This document shows, one piece after another, positions 43,231 through 51,872 of a DNA stretch of 64,000 nucleotides. The notes below the pieces were generated by a model. It worked only from the letters and a program-made list of their open reading frames with translations, was not told the DNA's origin and made no database searches. Source of the stretch: Viola odorata (taxonomy: Eukaryota > Streptophyta > Magnoliopsida > Malpighiales > Violaceae). The stretch spans positions 30,772,836-30,836,835 of the forward strand of contig OY829538.1 of NCBI GenBank assembly GCA_963691705.1, written 5' to 3'. Each line of letters begins with the position of its first letter. Positions within the stretch are counted from its first letter, which is position 1. The position numbers and the translations under genes were made by a program.

Positions 43231-46200
43231 CAAGTTATACCTTGTGGAGTTTGTTGTCAAATAGGGCATATGACACATGATTGTCCGCTCGTTGCAGACC
43301 CTACTGAGCAAGTCAATTCCGCCATACCACAGCAAGGAAATTCATACTCCAACACCAGTAACCAAGGCTGGAAGAACTACCCTCACTATGGGTGGGGTCA
43401 AAATCAGCAACAACCTCCATTTGAGTGGAGGAATTTCAAGCCTAGACCTCAACAAAACCAGCAAAACTACCAAACAAATCAGACCCCATCTCAACCACAA
43501 CATCTGCAGTTGCCAGCACCCCAACAACCATTGCAACTCACTGCACCACCTCCACCACCACTTGAAGAAACACTAAAACAAATCCTTCAACCATTTATAC
43601 AAACTACCCAAGGAGCAATAGCTGACCTCCAAAAACAGATGGCACAGTTCACCATGAGCCAACAAAACACTTCAGGCCAGCTACCCTCGAACACAGTAGA
43701 TAATCCCAAACATCTCAATGCCATGACTTTACGAAGTGGAAAAGATTTGCCACCGAGGGGCAGTTCGTCTCAAGGCCTCGAGACGAACCGACCAGAACAG
43801 CCACCAGAATCTGAAACAGAAATGCCTCAAGAATCAGCCATTCCAGTAGCAGAATCATCTACCCCAGAAGGTGAAACATCCATTCCAACTCCAGAAGCAC
43901 AGGAAGAAACTTCAAACCCTCAGGTAACACCTTTTCCATTTCCGGAAAGGCCTTCAAAAGCCAAGAAGGAGAAGGATGAGCAAAAGATTCTTGAAGTTTT
44001 TAGAAAAGTTGCTATTAATGTGCCATTGCTAGATATGATATCTCAGGTTCCTAAATATGCTAAATTCTTAAAGGATTTATGTACTAACAAGAAGAAACTA
44101 GCAGGCATAGAAACAGTGAATTTTAATGAAAATGTTTCTGCTATTTTGCAAAAAGAGCTTCCTACAAAATGCAAAGATCAGGGTACCTTTGTGATACCTT
44201 GTAAAATCGGGAGCAAGGAAGTAGAGAAAGCATTGTGCGACCTTGGAGCAGGTATAAATGTCATGTCTCTTTCCATTTTTGAAACTTTGAATATTGGAAA
44301 TCTTAAGGAAACTAGAGTTGTTATACAACTTGCTGATAGATCCATTGTCTACCCCGTTGGAGTAGTAGAGGATGTCTTGGTGCAGGTTAGAGATTTTGTT
44401 TTTCCAGTAGATTTCTATATTGTTGACATGCAAAAGGAAGATGTTACTAGGACTACTGATGTGATTCTTGGTAGACCTTTTTTAAGAACAGCCCGTGCTA
44501 AAATTGATGTGTATGATGGGTGTTTAACGCTTGAATTTGGTGAGGAATTGATTAAATTTAATATGTATGAAGCAATGAAATACCCTGAAGATATACACTG
44601 TGTTAATTTTTTAGATGTTATTGATCCCTTGGTTGATGACATTTCTGAAATTAATAATTCTGATCCACTTGAGTTTGTTCTTAGTAAGGGTTTGTCTAAT
44701 GAAGAGGTGGAGAGATTGCAAGATGAGCTACCAATTAAACCCGAAATCCTCAATTTTGTCAAGGAGCTGGACGTTTCAGACACTACTGCAGGTGATGTGC
44801 AAGCTTTAGAATCAACAGACCAAGTCACTAAACTTCAGCCTTCAATTTTGCAGGCACCCGACTTGGAACTCAAAACATTACCTGAGCACCTGAAGTACTC
44901 GTTTCTAGGCCTCGAGAAGAGCCTACCAGTAATAATTTCCAGCAAGCTGACCAACGCGCAAGAAGAAAGACTTCTGAACATCTTGAAAGAATTCAAGGGA
45001 GTAATCGGTTGGACCATAGCTGACATCAAGGGAATATCACCTGCCATTTGCACCCACAGAATACACCTAGAAGAGCACAGCAAAACCGTGAGACAACCAC
45101 AAAGAAGGCTTAATCCTCCAATGATGGAAGTCGTGAAAAAGGAAATTCTTAAACTCCTTGCTGCAGGTGTAATCTATCCTATTTCTGACTCTTCTTGGGT
45201 CAGTCCTGTGCAGGTCGTTCCTAAAAAATCAGGAATTACAGTGGTGACCAACAATGAAGGCGAATTGGTGCCCATGAGAGAGCAAAATTCATGGAGAGTA
45301 TGCATAGACTATAGGAGACTGAACAATGCTACTCGGAAGGATCATTTTCCCCTTCCATTTATTGACCAGATGCTCGAAAGGTTGGCAGGTAAATCACACT
45401 ATTGTTGTCTCGATGGATTTTCAGGATTCCATCAAATCCCCGTTGCCATTGAAGACCAAGAAAAGACAACCTTTACTTGCCCCTTTGGCACATTTGCATA
45501 CAAGAGGATGCCATTTGGTTTGTGTAATGCACCTGCTACTTTTCAGAGGTGTATGGTAAGTATATTTTCTGATTTTGTAGAGAAAGGGATTGAAGTTTTC
45601 ATGGACGATTTTACTGTTTATGGAAATTCATTTGATGAGTGCTTGGAAAACTTGAGAAAAGTCTTGACTAGATGCATGGAAACTGATTTGGTTTTAAATT
45701 ATGAGAAATGCCATTTTATGGTAAATCAAGGATTAATTCTAGGCCATATTATTTCAAAGAAAGGTATAGAAGTGGACAAAGCTAAAATTGATGTGATTGA
45801 TTCATTGCCTTACCCATCTTGTGTACGAGATGTCCGTTCATTTCTAGGCCTTGCAGGTTTTTATAGACGTTTTATCAAGGATTTTTCAAAGGTTGCGGAG
45901 CCTATGTGTAGGCTGCTGCAAAAGGATGCAAAATTCGACTTCAATGAGCAATGCAAAGAGGCGTTTGACCTCTTGAAACAGAAGCTAGTGACAGCACCAG
46001 TGATTCAAGCACCCGACTGGACAAAACCATTTGAACTCATGTGTGATGCAAGTGATGCAGCTGTGGGGGCTGTTCTTGGACAGAAATTTGACAAGAGCCC
46101 ACATGTGATTTATTACGCCTCTAGGATGCTTGATGAAGCCCAAAGAAACTACACCACCACGGAAAAAGAATTGTTTTCAATTGTCTTTGCTTTAGATAAA

Positions 46201-47754
46201 TTTCGTTCTTATCTTCTTGGCACTAAAGTCATAATTTATTCTGACCATGCAGCCTTGAAGTATCTTTTAGCAAAGAAGGAAGCAAAGCCAAGATTGATTC
46301 GATGGATACTACTGTTGCAGGAGTTTGATCTTGAGATCAAAGACAAAAAGGGCAAGGAAAACGTGGTGGCTGATCACTTGAGCAGGATTTTGGTTGACAC
46401 CAAATCAGACCCAGTCAAGGAAGAATTCCCAGATGAGCGCTTGTTTCTAGGCCTCGAGAAGAGACCATGGTTTTCTGATATTGTCAATTACCTTGCAACG
46501 GGTAATTTCCATGGTCACTACCTTGCACACGAGAAGGAAAAGATTAGGAGAGACTCCAGGAAGTACATATGGGACGACCCATACCTTTGGCATGTCGGAA
46601 ACGATAAAATCCTTCGAAAATGTGTGCTTGAGAGTGAAGTTCCTTCAATTCTAAATTTTTGCCATGCTTATGCTTGTGGAGGACACTTCGGATTTAAGAG
46701 AACAGCTCATAAGGTTCTCGAATCAGGTTTTTTCTGGCCGAATTTATTTAAGGATTCATTTGAATTTTGCAAAACTTGTGTAGAATGTCAAAAATCGGGT
46801 AATATTTCCTCTAGAGATCAGATGCCTTTAACCCCAATTTTTGTTTGTGAGATTTTTGATGTTTGGGGGATAGACTTCATGGGTCCATTCCCCAATTCAG
46901 GAGGCAACTTCTACATCATTTTGGCAGTAGACTACCTATCTAAATGGGTAGAAGCGAAGGCTACAAGGGCTGATGATGCAAAGACCGTTGTTTCATTCTT
47001 CAAATCACAAATCCTTAACAGATTTGGAGTGCCACGAGTGATCATCAGTGACAGAGGCAGCCACTTCTGTAACAGGGTTGTGACAACTCTCTTCGCCAAG
47101 TACAACATCACACACCGTGTGTCCACTGCCTATCATCCTCAAACAAACGGATTGGCTGAATTGTCAAATAGAGAAGTAAAATCCATCTTGAGCAAGACGG
47201 TCAGACCAGATCGAGGAGATTGGAGTCAGAGACTAGATGATGCGCTATGGGCGTATAGAACAGCATTCAAAACCTCTATCGGGACAACTCCTTACAAGTT
47301 GGTTTATGGCAAATCATGCCATTTACCCGTGGAAATTCAGCACCAAGCCTATTGGGCTATTAAAAAATGCAATATGAACATTTTAGAAGCTGGATCCCAC
47401 AGAAAATTGCAAGTTCAGGAGTTGGAAGAGTTGAGAAATGATGCCTATGAAAATTCTGCAATTATCAAGGCTAGGGCCAAAATGTACCACGACAGGTCCA
47501 TTCGTCTCAAGGCCTTGACAGTTGGGCAGAAGGTGCTACTTTTCAGCTCAAGATTTCGCCTCCTAGCTGGAAAATTGAAGAGTCGCTGGACTGGTCCTTA
47601 TGTAATTACGAATGTGTACCCCAATGGTGCTGTTGAAATTCAAAACCAGGAGGATCAGAACATTTTCAAGGTTAATGGGCATCGTCTCAAACCTTTTTAT
47701 GAGGGATTCCAAAACTACACCGTGGAGAGCACCACGCTTGAAGAACCTCAATGA
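43231..47754 (+). CDS. Zinc knuckle, protease, RT, RNase H and integrase polyprotein (copy 1)
   Basis: The frame is continuous with Gag except for the TAG; the first ATG afterwards is 43270 (1494 codons). In order: a CCHC knuckle (CGVCCQIGHMTHDC, 43243-43284, before that ATG), a Gln/Pro-rich linker, an aspartic protease with DLGAG at residues 324-328 (numbering from 43270), a reverse transcriptase with WRVCIDYRRLNNATRKDHFP and the FMDD active site at about 777-780, RNase H (first Asp about 926; TTTEKEL; SDHAAL), an integrase zinc-binding HHCC region (GGHFGFKRTAHKV...CKTCVECQ), and the DDE triad D1202, D1261, E1297 with 35 residues between the last two. The C-terminus is GHRLKPFYEGF. All catalytic residues are present, so the copy looks competent apart from the amber. 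Confidence 0.92.
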   Translation, partial: QVIPCGVCCQIGHMTHDCPLVADPTEQVNSAIPQQGNSYSNTSNQGWKNYPHYGWGQNQQQPPFEWRNFKPRPQQNQQNYQTNQTPSQPQHLQLPAPQQPLQLTAPPPPPLEETLKQILQPFIQTTQGAIADLQKQMAQFTMSQQNTSGQLPSNTVDNPKHLNAMTLRSGKDLPPRGSSSQGLETNRPEQPPESETEMPQESAIPVAESSTPEGETSIPTPEAQEETSNPQVTPFPFPERPSKAKKEKDEQKILEVFRKVAINVPLLDMISQVPKYAKFLKDLCTNKKKLAGIETVNFNENVSAILQKELPTKCKDQGTFVIPCKIGSKEVEKALCDLGAGINVMSLSIFETLNIGNLKETRVVIQLADRSIVYPVGVVEDVLVQVRDFVFPVDFYIVDMQKEDVTRTTDVILGRPFLRTARAKIDVYDGCLTLEFGEELIKFNMYEAMKYPEDIHCVNFLDVIDPLVDDISEINNSDPLEFVLSKGLSNEEVERLQDELPIKPEILNFVKELDVSDTTAGDVQALESTDQVTKLQPSILQAPDLELKTLPEHLKYSFLGLEKSLPVIISSKLTNAQEERLLNILKEFKGVIGWTIADIKGISPAICTHRIHLEEHSKTVRQPQRRLNPPMMEVVKKEILKLLAAGVIYPISDSSWVSPVQVVPKKSGITVVTNNEGELVPMREQNSWRVCIDYRRLNNATRKDHFPLPFIDQMLERLAGKSHYCCLDGFSGFHQIPVAIEDQEKTTFTCPFGTFAYKRMPFGLCNAPATFQRCMVSIFSDFVEKGIEVFMDDFTVYGNSFDECLENLRKVLTRCMETDLVLNYEKCHFMVNQGLILGHIISKKGIEVDKAKIDVIDSLPYPSCVRDVRSFLGLAGFYRRFIKDFSKVAEPMCRLLQKDAKFDFNEQCKEAFDLLKQKLVTAPVIQAPDWTKPFELMCDASDAAVGAVLGQKFDKSPHVIYYASRMLDEAQRNYTTTEKELFSIVFALDKFRSYLLGTKVIIYSDHAALKYLLAKKEAKPRLIRWILLLQEFDLEIKDKKGKENVVADHLSRILVDTKSDPVKEEFPDERLFLGLEKRPWFSDIVNYLATGNFHGHYLAHEKEKIRRDSRKYIWDDPYLWHVGNDKILRKCVLESEVPSILNFCHAYACGGHFGFKRTAHKVLESGFFWPNLFKDSFEFCKTCVECQKSGNISSRDQMPLTPIFVCEIFDVWGIDFMGPFPNSGGNFYIILAVDYLSKWVEAKATRADDAKTVVSFFKSQILNRFGVPRVIISDRGSHFCNRVVTTLFAKYNITHRVSTAYHPQTNGLAELSNREVKSILSKTVRPDRGDWSQRLDDALWAYRTAFKTSIGTTPYKLVYGKSCHLPVEIQHQAYWAIKKCNMNILEAGSHRKLQVQELEELRNDAYENSAIIKARAKMYHDRSIRLKALTVGQKVLLFSSRFRLLAGKLKSRWTGPYVITNVYPNGAVEIQNQEDQNIFKVNGHRLKPFYEGFQNYTVESTTLEEPQ

Positions 47755-48717
47755 TGATACAACATGAAAGGTCATTCAGTCGAGTCCAAGACTACAAACA
47801 GGGACGCTACGTGGGAGGCAACCCACGCCATTTCAAGCCATTCCATTGCAGCAAGACTTGCAGCTTTCAGCGTTTCTAGTCTGCTTCATCCCGAGGCCTC
47901 GAGATGGGACAGATTTCGAATTTCAGGCACAAACCCAGATTTTTGAATCTTCCATTTCCAGCTGCAGCAACACCACCCCGGTTTTATTCTCCCTTTCTCT
48001 TCTTTTATTAATTTTGTTTTAATTGTTTTGTGTTTTCGTTTGCTTGGTTTCTTTCACATTGAGGACAATGTGTCCAATAAGTGTGGGGGAGACACTTTCG
48101 TGTTTATTTTTGTGTGATTTGTGTGCATTTTGATTTTATCCCTCTGCTGCATGTTTATTTCAATTAATTGTGTTTGTGCAATTGCTTGTTTCTATTCTTG
48201 CATGCGTAATTTTTCATTTTTGTTGTTTTCCACACCTTTTTGTATGGAATGAAATCCCAAAAACTGAACTTATGTGAACACTTGATCAATCAACTCTGTC
48301 TTACAATGATAAACACTTGTGACATTACAATTTGTATATTTATTCACATAGATGTATGATGAGTACTGCTGTCCTAGGAAATACTTTGCTAGAATTGCAC
48401 TGTCTTCTCATCCCTAGACCTAGGGATGAAGATCCTATCCTCTACACTGCTGCAAGTTTTTAATTTCTGTTTGCATGAGTACTATTTAAATTTTCTTGTG
48501 TGCTGGTCTCTCACCATGCCCTCCTGGATTGCACGATGTTGGTGGTTCGGCACCATCATCCCTATTTGGAGAAACTTCCGGTCGGTTGTGTGCTAACTCC
48601 TTATTTTGGACCGATCATAGCACCTTTGGTGGAAGACCATGTCTGCATGCGTTTTCTATTTTGGAATGTGGAAAGAAGTGAAATTCATGGGAAAATAAAA
48701 GAAGTGTTGCAAGAAAG

Positions 48718-48749
<32 letters not shown>

Positions 48750-49190
48750 AAAAGAAGAAGAAGAAAAAGGAAGAAAAGAAAAAGAAAAAGAAAATAAAAA
48801 ATAAAAGGAGGTATAAGAGGCCGAAGGCCTAAATAAAAGAAAGATGTTGGAGGAAGATGAAGAAGAGGAAAAGATTGGCTATGTTCTTTAAATTTTGCTG
48901 TTTGTGTTTTTATTAATTTTTATATTTATTGTATGAGTGTCGCAGCTAGTGTTTGGATTGTGTCGAAGGAAGAGAAGTCAGAAGTTCTAGGCCTGTATTT
49001 CCAGGTTGAACAGCATGCTATCATACCACTATATGAATATTTGCACATTTGTGGTGTTTAGAGTGTTTGAGCATTGCTTGAATGAGTTGATTTTTGAAGT
49101 TTTTACTTGAGTCCAGTCCAAGGATTGATTTTCTGTACAGGGGGTGTATTTTGTGTGTTCTTAGTTCATGCTTGAGGGCAAGCATGGATT
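47755..49190 (+). other. 3' untranslated part of the Athila element (copy 1)
   Basis: No env-like ORF is present here, unlike the old element. Features: CACATTGAGGACAATGTG (48055-48072) followed by AAGTGTGGGGGAGAC (48079-48093), a second polypurine-tract-like motif, and a long A/AAG-rich tract (48711-48830) whose open frame is only a low-complexity Lys run. Confidence 0.7.
48055..48093 (+). other. Internal polypurine-tract-like motif with inverted repeat (copy 1)
   Basis: CACATTG-agga-CAATGTG, then AATAAGTGTGGGGGAGA. The purine block nearly repeats the one at the LTR boundary (49191-49205). The same pair occurs in the second copy near 56697-56735, and a variant in the old element near 38545-38580. 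Confidence 0.75.
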
Positions 49191-49205
49191 AAGTGTGGGG
49201 GAATA
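49191..49205 (+). other. Polypurine tract (copy 1)
   Basis: AAGTGTGGGGGAATA directly before LTR 2; the expected plus-strand priming site. Confidence 0.8.
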
Positions 49206-50861
49206 TGATTGATGGTTTATTTTCAATGTTTTATCTTCTCTTTTATTATTAATTGAGATGATAATTATGCTACTTTGAGCTTGTTTCCTTCCTATTTTGC
49301 TTTTCAGGCTTAATAATCGTTAATTGAGGAAAAGGAACGAAAAGCTTGAAGATCAGAGCCAAAAACAATCAATCAGAGTTGGAATTTTGATTTCAGCCTG
49401 CTGCCTCCCGAGTTTGGTCTCTTCGTCCCAGGGCCATTGCACCAATCTGCCGATTCCAGCTCTTCTCGAGGCCTTGACATGAAGCGACCTGTCAGAGTTC
49501 CAGCCTGGACAGCACTGAGCGTACTTTTGTATTTTTATTTGTGAGTGCTGGTTTAACCAGCCTGGAACCTGGAGGACTTGAGCACGAGTATTAGTGCCTG
49601 GATTCTCTCTTCCACCTTGCAGAGGCACAAGGGGACATCAATGGAAGAATGATGAAACATTCCCCTTGTTTTATTCAAGATTATTCTCTCCTAAAGTAAG
49701 GTAGTGCCCAGCACCAGCCTGGTATGGCAGCACATGCTGCAATTATTTTATGGTGAAGGCTGGACCTCTGAAGTATATTTTGAGAGGGGGAAGAACCAGA
49801 CCGGAAAAAAAGAGAGGGAGAACAGTAGAGAGAAATCAGCATTTTCCAACCTTTTTCCAGATTTTCCAGCTTTCTTTGCAATTTCGGATTTGAATTCCTT
49901 TTGTTTATTTTAATTATGTATTGTAACTAAACTCTAAGTTCCTAGTAGGGATCAAGAGATTGGCTGGTATGTTGATTGTGAGACTTGTTTAAAGCTTCAT
50001 AGAAATGAATTTCATATTTCAAACCTTCTTATTTTAATTTTAAACTTGTCTTTATTAATTTTTGAGCTTGATCACCTTGAATTTAATTCGGGCAAGTGGA
50101 GTCAGTTCTCTTGTGATTAAATCACTCTTAGAGAACAGCAGTAGACGATTCAGCAGGGTATGAGGGGCATGTACTTGGTCTATGCTGAAAGAAGGAGTTG
50201 AATTAGGCGGTCATCCCATCCCAAGGCCTTGAGAAGGGCCGACCTAGGTGACAGCTGGGTCAAGTGCCAGACTAGACCAGACTTGTGGATGATGATAGTA
50301 CTCCCTTGTCTAGGAGAGGGACCTCACTGTTTTTAATCAATCTCTTGAGCTCTTCCTTAAGTATTCTGATCCCTTTGTCGAAGGCTCTGCATAGCCAAGC
50401 AAAGTGGCGGATCAAGAGTCTTAGGATGAGCTTAGGAAGATTAGGGTGTTTAAAATGAAGTGATTCTATTAAATACTTTTGTAGCAGGTTGGGAATCTAG
50501 TGTGAGCTGGTTCCACAACTTCTTCTATGAAAACCATTTCAAAAATGTATTTCGTCAATGATCAACAACTTACCAATGCCATCTCGCAATGATCTCTACC
50601 CGGAATATTTTCTCCACTGTAATTCTCTCCGTTTTAAAGCTGTTTTTATTGTTTGCAACTGATCTTAAATCCACTGTATTTTCGTTTAATTGTTATTTCA
50701 CCCCAAAACTTGGTTTCTTTTGCTTGGTTATTTGCAGGAACTACAAGAATTAGACGAGCTTGTCCTTGTGGGATCGATCCTCTCACCACTATCTGCATTA
50801 ATTTGTAGCATAGCACTGAGTTGTATTTTTATTTTATGCGGGACATGCGACGCACCCGTCA
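49206..50861 (+). repeat. LTR 2 (shared central LTR)
   Basis: 1656 bp; it serves as 3' LTR of the left unit and 5' LTR of the right unit. One private substitution (A at 49944) relative to LTR 1 and LTR 3. Confidence 0.92.
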
Positions 50862-50866
50862 TAAAT

Positions 50867-50884
50867 TGGCGCTGTTGCCGGGGA
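50867..50884 (+). other. Primer-binding site (copy 2)
   Basis: Same Asp-tRNA-type sequence as at 42225, five bases after LTR 2. Confidence 0.85.
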
Positions 50885-50915
50885 CAACGTGTTCTAATTT
50901 TTGATTTTCTTGTTC

Positions 50916-51872
50916 ATGACCAGGTCATCTAGTTCACAACCACTACCCTACATTCCAGAGATTTCCAGAACGGAAACAGCAATCAGAATTTCCAAACGAA
51001 AATTCAGTGAGTTTTCCTTATCCGGATCAGATTCAGAAACAGAAGTCAGTTCATCTCGAGACCTTGAGACGGATCAACCAGAATCTGACGCTGAACCTGA
51101 ACCAGAGATGGCCAATCCACCTGAACCTACCCTTCGAGAGCTCAATCAAGGAGCTGAACAGGAGTCTTTCCTGTGTATTAACTACCGTCCAGTACCTAAT
51201 GACTGGGCCGTGAAGTCAAATGTCATGCACAACCTCAGCAAATTCAGAGGTCATGCATCCGAAAATCCTTACAAGCACCTCCAGAAATTTCAATTTGAAT
51301 GTGATGCACTTAAACCCACTGGAGTGAGCCTTGAACGAGCTAAATTGAGAGCTTTTCCATGGTCTTTAGAGGACTCAGCAAAGAACTGGTTTTTCAGTCT
51401 TCCACACAACTCCATCAACACTTGGGCTGAAATGGCTGCCACTTTTCTCAAGAAATATTGGTCAGCCACCAAAGCAGGAGCAGCTAGGAAGAGTCTTGTT
51501 GCTATTCAGCAACAAGGAGATGAGTCTTTTGGCGAATACCATCAGAGGTTTAAAGACCTCCAAGAGGTCTGTCCTACCCATGGCGTGGCAGAGCAATCAC
51601 TCATACAATATTTCTATGATGGGATGTGTATTAAGGATAAAGAGAAGCTCGATTCTGCTGCTGGAGGAGCATTGTTGGACTTGACACCAAGTCGAGCAAG
51701 GACCCTTATTCAAACTTTGGCGGATAATTGCCAACAAAACGGAACCTATGATCGTACCTCTACTGCTCATAACTTGAACGTGGCTGCTCTTGAGAGACAC
51801 ATGGAAGAAGTCTCTAGTTTTTTGAAAAATTTCCCAGCTACCATAGCTCAAATTCAGCAAATTCCACCTTAG
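50916..51872 (+). CDS. Gag of Athila-type element (copy 2), ends at the same amber codon
   Basis: The encoded protein is identical to copy 1 (318 residues, ATG 50916, TAG 51870-51872). Presence of the same stop in both units means it predates the duplication. Confidence 0.88.
   Translation: MTRSSSSQPLPYIPEISRTETAIRISKRKFSEFSLSGSDSETEVSSSRDLETDQPESDAEPEPEMANPPEPTLRELNQGAEQESFLCINYRPVPNDWAVKSNVMHNLSKFRGHASENPYKHLQKFQFECDALKPTGVSLERAKLRAFPWSLEDSAKNWFFSLPHNSINTWAEMAATFLKKYWSATKAGAARKSLVAIQQQGDESFGEYHQRFKDLQEVCPTHGVAEQSLIQYFYDGMCIKDKEKLDSAAGGALLDLTPSRARTLIQTLADNCQQNGTYDRTSTAHNLNVAALERHMEEVSSFLKNFPATIAQIQQIPP

Noticed and set aside
43270..43284. Start of Pol at ATG 43270 as a separate gene
   Set aside because: This ATG lies inside the zinc knuckle; the frame is continuous with gag, so a readthrough or mutated-stop explanation is preferred.
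48500..48832. Open frame with a long Lys run in the Athila 3' region (also 57142-57471)
   Set aside because: The Lys run is a homopolymer A tract that differs in length between the two units; no domain and no conserved start.
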